Below are positions 7,578-12,212 of a stretch of 12,212 nt of DNA, piece by piece. The stretch covers positions 28,045 through 40,256 of the forward strand of contig DBQL01000217.1 of assembly GCA_002305235.1 (NCBI GenBank). Reading direction: 5' to 3'. The notes below the pieces were generated by a model, which saw only the letters and a program-made list of their open reading frames with translations, was not told where the DNA came from and ran no database searches. Made by a program: the position numbers and the translations under genes. Source of the stretch: Prevotella sp. UBA1395. Its GTDB lineage: Bacteria; Bacteroidota; Bacteroidia; Bacteroidales; Bacteroidaceae. The stretch's first letter is position 1. The number at the start of each line of letters is the position of its first letter.

Positions 7578-7647
7578 AAACGCAATGAATGTATGGCCGG
7601 TGACGCGGTGTGAAGTGACTACCGCTGCCATAACGTTCATTGCGTTT
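7578..7647 (-). terminator. 70-bp imperfect palindrome, possible trxB terminator
   Basis: The outer arms AAACGCAATGAA (7578-7589) and TTCATTGCGTTT (7636-7647) are perfect complements. Inside, TATGGC (7592-7597) pairs with GCCATA (7627-7632) and GCGGT (7605-7609) with ACCGC (7621-7625). The structure begins 58 bases past the trxB stop and on the minus strand ends in GCGTTTT, so it could end the trxB transcript. It is longer and more branched than usual for an intrinsic terminator, and a miniature mobile element with terminal inverted repeats is an alternative; no target-site duplication is evident. Confidence 0.5.
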
Positions 7648-7705
7648 ATAGTGAGATGTCATGCCTTCGGCGAGGCCGTGTGCCGTGCCGGGTACGCCCC
7701 GCGGC

Positions 7706-8635
7706 CTATCGGTTCACGTAGCGTTCGGCCTCCAAGGCCGCCTTGCAGCCCGAGCCGGCAGCCACCACAGCCTGACGGTATGTGGCATCGGCGCAGTCGC
7801 CGGCGGCAAACACGCCCTCGATATTGGTGCGCGGCGTGTCGCCCTCCACCTTGATATAGCCCACCTCGTCCATATCGATCTTGCCACGGAAGATGCCGGT
7901 GTTGGGCGTGTGGCCGATGGCAAGGAAGAAGCCGTCGATGGGCAGGTCGTACTCTTTGGCGTCGCTCTCGCCCTTGCGGTATACGAGATGGGCACCCTCG
8001 ACGCCGTTCTCGCCGTAGAGGCCGAGCGTGTTGGTCTCGAAAAGGATCTCGATTTTCGGATTCTCCTGCACCCGTTGCTGCATGATTTCAGAAGCACGCA
8101 GATAAGGTTTGCGCACAATCATGTAGACCTTGGAGCATAGACCTGAGAGATAGATGGCCTCCTCGCAGGCGGTATCGCCGCCGCCAACGACGGCCACCAC
8201 CTTCTTGCGGTAGAAAAATCCGTCGCAGGTGGCACAGGCACTCACGCCCTGCCCGTTATACTTCTCCTCGTCGGGCAGGCCCAAGTACTTGGCCGAGGCA
8301 CCGGTGGCGATGATGATCGAGTCGGCCGATACCTGCTCGCCACGGTCGGTGGTCACCACGTAGGGCTTGCGGGAGAAGTCCACGTCGGTGACGATGCCGT
8401 CGCGCACGTCGGCACCGAAACGCTCGGCCTGACGGCGAAACTCGAGCATCATCTCGTTGGCATCAATGCCGTCGGGGTAGCCCGGGAAGTTCTCCACGAT
8501 GGTAGTCTGCGTAAGCTGGCCACCGGTCTGCAGTCCGCAGTATTCGATGGGTTGCAAATTGGCTCGCCCCGCATACAGGGCGGCGGTATATCCGGCAGGT
8601 CCGCTGCCGATGATCAAACATTTGGTATGTTCCAT
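7706..8635 (-). CDS. trxB: thioredoxin-disulfide reductase
   Basis: A cytoplasmic flavoenzyme that uses NADPH to reduce thioredoxin. Its 309 residues are standard for the low-molecular-weight bacterial type. The FAD-binding motif GSGPAGYTAA lies at 10-19, the redox-active CATC disulfide at 134-137 (SACATCDGFF), the NADPH-binding GGGDTACEEA at 151-160, and the second FAD motif GDCADATYRQAVVAAGSG from about 279. The ATG at 8635 places the FAD motif at the normal distance from the N-terminus. The peroxidase gene lies 106 bases upstream on the same strand, with no strong terminator and no clear promoter between, only a CCCTC/GAGGG mini-hairpin at 8652-8665. The two may be co-transcribed; reduced thioredoxin is the likely electron source for that peroxidase. 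Confidence 0.97.
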   Translation of the reverse strand: MEHTKCLIIGSGPAGYTAALYAGRANLQPIEYCGLQTGGQLTQTTIVENFPGYPDGIDANEMMLEFRRQAERFGADVRDGIVTDVDFSRKPYVVTTDRGEQVSADSIIIATGASAKYLGLPDEEKYNGQGVSACATCDGFFYRKKVVAVVGGGDTACEEAIYLSGLCSKVYMIVRKPYLRASEIMQQRVQENPKIEILFETNTLGLYGENGVEGAHLVYRKGESDAKEYDLPIDGFFLAIGHTPNTGIFRGKIDMDEVGYIKVEGDTPRTNIEGVFAAGDCADATYRQAVVAAGSGCKAALEAERYVNR

Positions 8636-8741
8636 AATGATAGTCTGTTGTCCCTCGAGAGAGGGTGATAAAGGGTTGAACTAATGATGTTGATATGTCA
8701 ATCCAAGGACAAGCATCGTGCCCAATCGCCACCGAGACACA

Positions 8742-9296
8742 TCATTCGGCGAGCAAGGCCTCGATGTCGGCGGTGATGGTGGTCATCTTCTCGGTAGGCT
8801 CGTAGCGCTTGATGACCTGTCCTTTCTTGTTGATGAGAAACTTGGTGAAATTCCATTTGATGTCGGAGGAGTCTTTATAGTTGGGGTCTGCCTCCGAAAG
8901 CATCTTGTCGAGGATGGGCGTTAGCTCATGGCTCTCGTCCCAACCGGCAAAGCCTTTCTGGTCTTTGAGAAACTTATACAGGGGGTCTGCGTCTTCGCCG
9001 TTGACCTTGATCTTCTTGAATCGCGGAAACTCCGTGCCGTAATTGAGCTTGCAAAACTCGTGAATAGACTCGTCGGTACCGGGAGCTTGCTGTCCGAACT
9101 GATTGCAGGGGAAGTCGAGAACCTCAAAACCTTGGGCGTGATATTTCTCGTATGTATTCTCCAACTCGGTGTAAGTGGGAGTGAACCCGCACTGGGTGGC
9201 TGTGTTTACAATAAGGAGTACTTCGTTGGAATACTCTTTGAGTGATACGTCTTTACCTTTTCTGTCTTTGACAGAGAATTCGTAAACAGTTCTCAT
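8742..9296 (-). CDS. glutathione-peroxidase-family thiol peroxidase (cysteine type, probably thioredoxin-dependent)
   Basis: An enzyme of 184 residues that reduces hydrogen or lipid peroxides to water or alcohols. The peroxidatic Cys36 is in NTATQCGFT; conserved FPCNQFGQQAPG gives Gln66; KWNF gives Trp148 and Asn149, completing the family tetrad. Cys64 and Cys82 (EFCKLNYGTEFP) occur at the same positions as in yeast Gpx3/Orp1, where Cys82 is the resolving partner; that arrangement points to thioredoxin rather than glutathione as reductant. Compared with the short yeast form there is an insert of about 25 residues (roughly 118-143) before KWNF. ATG 9296 is preferred over an upstream TTG (9356) because the promoter -7 box lies between them and MRTVYEFSV is the usual start. 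No signal peptide, so cytoplasmic. Adjacent trxB supports the call. Confidence 0.93.
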   Translation of the reverse strand: MRTVYEFSVKDRKGKDVSLKEYSNEVLLIVNTATQCGFTPTYTELENTYEKYHAQGFEVLDFPCNQFGQQAPGTDESIHEFCKLNYGTEFPRFKKIKVNGEDADPLYKFLKDQKGFAGWDESHELTPILDKMLSEADPNYKDSSDIKWNFTKFLINKKGQVIKRYEPTEKMTTITADIEALLAE

Positions 9297-9331
9297 GTTC
9301 TGATATTTCTTTGATGGATTTGTTCTTATGG

Positions 9332-9339
9332 CAAAAGTA
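9332..9339 (-). promoter_or_regulatory. -7 box for the peroxidase gene
   Basis: The minus strand reads TACTTTTG, matching TAnnTTTG, 35 bases upstream of ATG 9296. The predicted leader is about 30 bases. No clear -33 TTG is seen at 19-21 bases. It may also serve trxB downstream. Confidence 0.5.
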
Positions 9340-9398
9340 CAAAAAAGATGCCACAATAGTCTTGGGCCGGGAGGGCTTTTTCGCAGAATTAAAGTTAT

Positions 9399-9432
9399 TT
9401 AGGGATTTCCTGAAAAACGTTAGGGATTTCCT
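9399..9432. repeat. duplicated 13-bp motif TTAGGGATTTCCT, 21 bp apart
   Basis: TTAGGGATTTCCT occurs without mismatch at 9399-9411 and 9420-9432. The start-to-start distance of 21 bp is two helical turns, so both copies face the same side of the DNA. Each copy contains an imperfect dyad (AGG-GATTT-CCT). The pair ends 22 bases before the -33 element of the downstream lipoprotein promoter, about 60-95 bases upstream of its predicted start site, where activators usually bind. It also lies about 75-105 bases upstream of the predicted peroxidase start site on the other strand. Not seen elsewhere in the window. Confidence 0.7.
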
Positions 9433-9454
9433 ACTGAAGAATAGACATTTTACG

Positions 9455-9485
9455 TTGCCGTATTGGCGGGAAACAGTTAACTTTG
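9455..9485 (+). promoter_or_regulatory. promoter of the tandem lipoprotein genes
   Basis: TTG at 9455-9457 and TAACTTTG at 9478-9485 are separated by 20 bases, a good Bacteroidota -33/-7 pair. Transcription would start near 9492, about 30 bases before ATG 9523. Confidence 0.6.
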
Positions 9486-9522
9486 CATCATAAATAAGTA
9501 CAAACCATTAAATATTAGCATC

Positions 9523-10083
9523 ATGAGAAGACTGACTACCTTACTTGCCACGGTTCTGATGACCGTGATGACAATGAGTTTCACCTCATGTACGGAAGAC
9601 CCATACATCGCTGATTCGCTTGCCGGAACATGGCGCGGCAACATGTATATCTCTACTTCGTATGGCGGATATACCTACGATGCTTCATACTCAGAACTCT
9701 ACTTTGACACTGACCCCTACAGTTTCAGCTCGGGTGTGGGCTATTGGGTGGATCACTATGCCAGTGGCGCGCCCTACGAGTATGTGGCCAATCATATAAC
9801 ATGGACGGTGAGAAACAGCGTGATTTACATTCATCTGGTGGAGGAAAACTATGACATTGCCATTGGTGACTACTATCTGGACGACGGCTATTTCGCGGGA
9901 ACCATCTATGATGGCAACAACCAGATACGGTTCCGGCTTATGCATACTTCGTCGCCCAACTGGGGAAGCTACCAGTACGGATACTACGACTATGGCTATG
10001 CCAAGCAGAATACCGGCTTCACAAGGAGTGGTGCGGATTCTGTGAAGGTGGAGAAGCCGGTGAGAATATTCAGAAACAATTAA
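9523..10083 (+). CDS. small lipoprotein of unknown function, first of a tandem pair
   Basis: A protein of 186 residues. A signal peptide ends in the lipobox SFTSC (Cys23), and the mature chain begins C-T-E-D-P-Y, acidic at +2/+3, compatible with surface export in Bacteroidota. Next comes SLAGTWRGNMYIS (about 31-43), whose G-x-W resembles the first strand of lipocalin-like barrels, then tyrosine-rich alternating segments typical of beta strands (for example ITWTVRNSVIYIHLV and FAGTIYDGNNQIRFRL), a Tyr/Gly-rich stretch near 151-165, and a short basic end VEKPVRIFRNN. It resembles the next gene product in its N-terminus, the LAG-W-RG motif and the basic tail, so the two look like diverged duplicates. 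I do not recognise the family; a lipocalin-like fold is a weak guess. The ATG follows a good promoter; no Shine-Dalgarno. Confidence 0.85.
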   Translation: MRRLTTLLATVLMTVMTMSFTSCTEDPYIADSLAGTWRGNMYISTSYGGYTYDASYSELYFDTDPYSFSSGVGYWVDHYASGAPYEYVANHITWTVRNSVIYIHLVEENYDIAIGDYYLDDGYFAGTIYDGNNQIRFRLMHTSSPNWGSYQYGYYDYGYAKQNTGFTRSGADSVKVEKPVRIFRNN

Positions 10084-10096
10084 GCCCAAATGTAAT

Positions 10097-10723
10097 ATGA
10101 GAAAGTTTAAGACAATGGTGACGGCTGTCATGATGGCAGCCTTGCCCGTACTCCTTGGCAGCTGTGACAGTGATCCTTACTATATAGACGACTGGCAGGA
10201 CAGCTGGACGTGGGGCAACGACTATAACAACCGGCCCGACAACGGCAATGTGAGCAACGAAGACTTCTTTGTGTCGATGGCGCAAACGCTGGCCGGCAAG
10301 TGGAGAGGTGATATGATGGCTTACGAGTTGGACGAGAAAGGCAACGTGTTGGACAGCCTGTATTACAGCACCGACATCGAGTTCAAGCAGTATAACGCGC
10401 AGAGCATATCGGGAACAGGCACGCAGTACGACTATAATCCCGATACCGACGAACTGGAACTGAAACGCGACTTCTCGTGGTATATCGATCCGGAGACGGG
10501 AAATATATACCTGAACTACAAGACGCAGAACAGCAACGGCACGACATCAGACTACATCATGTCGATTGCCTACGATGACTTGAATCTCGATGACCGCACG
10601 TTTACCGGCTATCTGTGGTCGAACGATGGTTTCGAGGTGGATGATTTCTGGTTTAACAGGTACACGCAAACCCGCGCCTCCGCGGCCAAAGGCGTGAAGC
10701 GTATCAAGTTTGTGATGAGATAA
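10097..10723 (+). CDS. small lipoprotein of unknown function, second of a tandem pair
   Basis: A protein of 208 residues, 13 bases after the previous gene and so almost certainly in the same transcript. The signal peptide ends in LLGSC (Cys23). The mature start C-D-S-D-P-Y parallels C-T-E-D-P-Y of its neighbour. A low-complexity Asp/Asn/Trp linker (about 27-52) is inserted before TLAGKWRGDMMAY (about 63-75). Beta-strand-like segments follow (STDIEFKQYN, GNIYLNYKTQ, FTGYLWSNDGFEVDDFWFNR), and the protein ends KGVKRIKFVMR. A strong hairpin terminator follows the stop by about 30 bases. Function unknown. Conserved features point to an envelope role outside the cytoplasm, probably on the cell surface; the lipocalin-like idea is inference only. 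Confidence 0.85.
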   Translation: MRKFKTMVTAVMMAALPVLLGSCDSDPYYIDDWQDSWTWGNDYNNRPDNGNVSNEDFFVSMAQTLAGKWRGDMMAYELDEKGNVLDSLYYSTDIEFKQYNAQSISGTGTQYDYNPDTDELELKRDFSWYIDPETGNIYLNYKTQNSNGTTSDYIMSIAYDDLNLDDRTFTGYLWSNDGFEVDDFWFNRYTQTRASAAKGVKRIKFVMR

Positions 10724-10751
10724 GTTGTGAATAATTGATATTGGAAACCCA

Positions 10752-10788
10752 AAGGGGGATGTGTCTGTCACACAGACACATCCCCCTT
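10752..10788. terminator. strong bidirectional terminator between convergent genes
   Basis: A perfect 17-bp stem (10752-10768 with 10772-10788) with a 3-base CAC loop. The stem begins AAGGGGGATGTGTC and closes with CCCCCTT. It lies 29 bases past the second lipoprotein gene and 37 bases past the stop of the convergent nuclease gene, so it can serve both. T-tracts are short on each side; the A/T at the stem foot partly compensates. Confidence 0.85.
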
Positions 10789-10824
10789 ATTGGATACAGG
10801 TCATCGGGTCGATGAGGCACGGGT

Positions 10825-11751
10825 TCATTTGATATTCCACGAGAGTATAGAGCGATACGATTTTTCCACGTTGTCCTCGATGTTGTCGGGCAGGTTGCAG
10901 AAGAAATCGATGCCGGTGCGTTGTTCCAGCTCGTCGATGCTGATGGCATATTGGCCCATGTTCGCGCCGGTGTCGTTGGCATTGATGATCTGGTCGGTCC
11001 AGATGCCGATGGCCGAGTAGGTGCCGTTGCTCACGCGCAGCAACGCCATGAAAAAATAGCGGGGAATGATGAGCCCGTTGCCCAGACGGCGGTACACCTT
11101 GTTGTATTTGCCGTACACTCCGTCGTCTATCGTGCCTCCCTTGCAGACGTAGAGCGTGTCGGAAAGACGTGCGATCTCGCGCACCTTGTTCTCTAACTTG
11201 CCCCAAATGCCCTCGTTGAAAGCACCGTATTGGGGCTGCATATTGGTGAGAAAGAAAGTCTGGATGTTGGCATCGCGGGCATAGAGGCGGTCGGCCGAGG
11301 GGCAGATATGACCGTGTTGAAGGCCTTCTCCGTTATAGTTGTAAGGGTCTTCGTACCATTGCATGGATTCGGGAATGAGGTCATCGTCAAAGTATTGGTT
11401 GTTGGGGTCATAGTAACGGTCGGTATTTTTCTGCATATAGTCTTTGTCAAGCACATAGCAGCTCCAGCGTTGTGACTTCTTCTGATAATCCCATTCGACG
11501 ATATAATTCACCGCTCCGTCGGATGATTTGTGGACGAGAATGGTGTCTGTGCCACCATTCCGATGCGGCATCTCCAAACGACGGAATTCCGGAAGATAGG
11601 CCTTGTTGGCATTCACGTTGGGTCCTGTGGCGGTGGGGGTAGGCTCATTGCCATTGACCTCGGGCGAGTTGTCACTGTTGCACGAGCACAGGAAGAGCAG
11701 ACCGGCCAAAAAAACAATACCGGTGGAAACTTTGATTGGCATCTGAAACAT
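10825..11751 (-). CDS. DNA/RNA non-specific endonuclease (NUC1 family) lipoprotein
   Basis: A beta-beta-alpha-metal nuclease of the Serratia NucA/NUC1 family, 308 residues, that should cleave DNA and RNA outside the cytoplasm. The signal peptide ends in FLCSC (lipid Cys24), followed by a Pro/Asn/Thr-rich linker to about residue 50. The catalytic block is LQHGHICPSADR: His148 is the general base, but the usual D-R-G-H reads Q-H-G-H. FLTNMQPQ gives Asn170; AFNEGIW gives Asn179, the expected Mg ligand; WGKLENKV gives Glu187. So the essential His, Asn and Glu are kept and activity is likely. Probable role is nucleic acid scavenging or extracellular DNA breakdown. M4 is an alternative start. It follows rpmE2 on the same strand beyond a hairpin, with little room for its own promoter. 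Confidence 0.9.
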   Translation of the reverse strand: MFQMPIKVSTGIVFLAGLLFLCSCNSDNSPEVNGNEPTPTATGPNVNANKAYLPEFRRLEMPHRNGGTDTILVHKSSDGAVNYIVEWDYQKKSQRWSCYVLDKDYMQKNTDRYYDPNNQYFDDDLIPESMQWYEDPYNYNGEGLQHGHICPSADRLYARDANIQTFFLTNMQPQYGAFNEGIWGKLENKVREIARLSDTLYVCKGGTIDDGVYGKYNKVYRRLGNGLIIPRYFFMALLRVSNGTYSAIGIWTDQIINANDTGANMGQYAISIDELEQRTGIDFFCNLPDNIEDNVEKSYRSILSWNIK

Positions 11752-11776
11752 GGAAGAGGTGAGGGGTTAAAATGAT

Positions 11777-11820
11777 AAAGTGCGATGGAACGTATATGCA
11801 ACTACGTTCGACCGCACTTT
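11777..11820 (-). terminator. rpmE2 terminator hairpin
   Basis: An 18-bp stem with two mismatches (11777-11794 with 11803-11820) and an 8-base loop, outer arms AAAGTGCG/CGCACTTT. On the minus strand it lies 39 bases beyond the L31 stop and is followed by TTTATCATTTT, so it fits an intrinsic terminator. It ends only 25 bases before the nuclease ATG, so partial readthrough could feed that gene. Confidence 0.7.
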
Positions 11821-11859
11821 AATTAAAATCGTATATACAGTGTAAATGTATGTCGAGTA

Positions 11860-12111
11860 TTACTTCTTGATCTTACCGTAACGGTTCATGAAGCGGTCTA
11901 CGCGACCTGCAGTGTCGACAAGTTTGCTCTTACCTGTATAGAAAGGATGAGACGTACTTGAGATTTCGACCTTAACCACCGGGTAAGTTTCGCCTTCAAA
12001 CTCTACGGTGTCATTGGTCTTGCATGTAGACTTTGTAAGGAACATATCGCCGTTGGACATATCCTTGAATACGACGGGGCGATAGTTTTCGGGATGAATA
12101 CCTTTTTTCAT
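11860..12111 (-). CDS. rpmE2: 50S ribosomal protein L31, type B
   Basis: Ribosomal protein L31 of the large subunit, 83 residues, the usual length for type B. It begins [19 protein letters not shown] and contains the hallmark [11 protein letters not shown] followed by [14 protein letters not shown]. The type A four-cysteine zinc site is absent; only one Cys is present (STCKT), so this is the zinc-independent form. L31 helps bridge the 30S and 50S subunits. It has a strong promoter and its own terminator, so it looks mainly monocistronic. Confidence 0.97.
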   Translation of the reverse strand: MKKGIHPENYRPVVFKDMSNGDMFLTKSTCKTNDTVEFEGETYPVVKVEISSTSHPFYTGKSKLVDTAGRVDRFMNRYGKIKK

Positions 12112-12163
12112 TTTACTTATTTCTTATTGTATTAATACTTTCACGCTAAACAAATAGCGGCTG

Positions 12164-12195
12164 CAAAATTACGAAGAATTATGCAAGCCGCCAAA
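12164..12195 (-). promoter_or_regulatory. rpmE2 promoter (-33/-7)
   Basis: The minus strand carries TTTG at 12195-12192 and TAATTTTG at 12171-12164 with exactly 20 bases between, the best Bacteroidota promoter in the window and fitting for a ribosomal protein gene. The predicted leader is about 45 bases, AT-rich and without a Shine-Dalgarno. Confidence 0.75.
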
Positions 12196-12212
12196 TATTT
12201 TGCTGACTATTT

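Larger units (their letters stand above)
6940..7705. other. long intergenic region upstream of susC and downstream of trxB
   Basis: About 770 bases without a credible gene. From left to right it holds a GC-rich block (about 6960-7140) with several dyads; a tandem repeat (7293-7376); an A/T hairpin cluster (7453-7495); and a large palindrome (7578-7647) close to the trxB stop. Reading frames crossing it have arginine- and cysteine-rich, low-plausibility translations, so I call none of them a gene. A small RNA is possible; I found no family signature. Confidence 0.6.

Noticed and set aside
7387..7854. An open frame of 155 codons running from the intergenic region into trxB antisense
   Set aside because: Its translation is Cys/Arg/Pro-rich without a pattern, and its 3' half is the complement of trxB.
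9297..9356. N-terminal extension of the peroxidase from an upstream TTG
   Set aside because: The extension overlaps the -7 box, and family members start at the MRTVYEF position.
12144..12159. Leader hairpin CGCTA/TAGCG as an L31 autoregulatory element
   Set aside because: The predicted transcription start falls inside it, so the full hairpin would not be in the mRNA.

Overview
The window is typical Bacteroidota chromosome, most likely Bacteroidales and probably Prevotellaceae-like. The evidence is an adjacent SusC/SusD pair, several lipoproteins with Bacteroidota-style signal peptides, a type B ribosomal protein L31, an almost complete lack of Shine-Dalgarno sequences, and five sites matching the Bacteroidota promoter -7 box TAnnTTTG (two of them with a well-spaced -33 TTG/TTTG). 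The genus is inferred; there is no rRNA or marker gene to fix it.

Layout from left to right. Positions 1-1952 (minus strand) are the head of a 2-oxoacid:ferredoxin oxidoreductase operon. In order of transcription it has a 59-residue TPR protein, a two-cluster ferredoxin subunit, the alpha subunit (VorB type), and a beta subunit cut by the left edge. Alpha and beta overlap by 4 bases. Positions 2273-6882 (minus) hold an orphan SusC/SusD outer-membrane uptake pair. Its SusC is short and begins almost directly at the plug domain, and an unusually long 233-base gap separates it from susD. No glycoside hydrolase, sulfatase or regulator accompanies the pair here. An intergenic region of about 820 bases follows (6883-7705). 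It holds the susC promoter, a GC-rich structured block, a 22-bp-period tandem repeat and a large imperfect palindrome just beyond trxB.

Positions 7706-9296 (minus) are thioredoxin reductase trxB and a thiol peroxidase of the glutathione-peroxidase family. They plausibly form a thioredoxin-driven peroxide defence pair. The divergent region 9297-9522 carries one promoter for each direction and a 13-bp motif repeated exactly 21 bp apart, placed like an activator site. It drives two tandem, distantly similar lipoproteins of unknown function (9523-10723, plus), which end at a strong 17-bp-stem bidirectional terminator. Positions 10825-11751 (minus) encode a lipoprotein of the DNA/RNA non-specific endonuclease family. 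Positions 11860-12111 (minus) encode ribosomal protein L31 type B, with a full -33/-7 promoter and a hairpin terminator.

Most of the window is ordinary metabolism, envelope and housekeeping. The least explained parts are the lipoprotein pair with its duplicated upstream motif, the 22-bp tandem repeat, and the organisation of the SusC/SusD pair.
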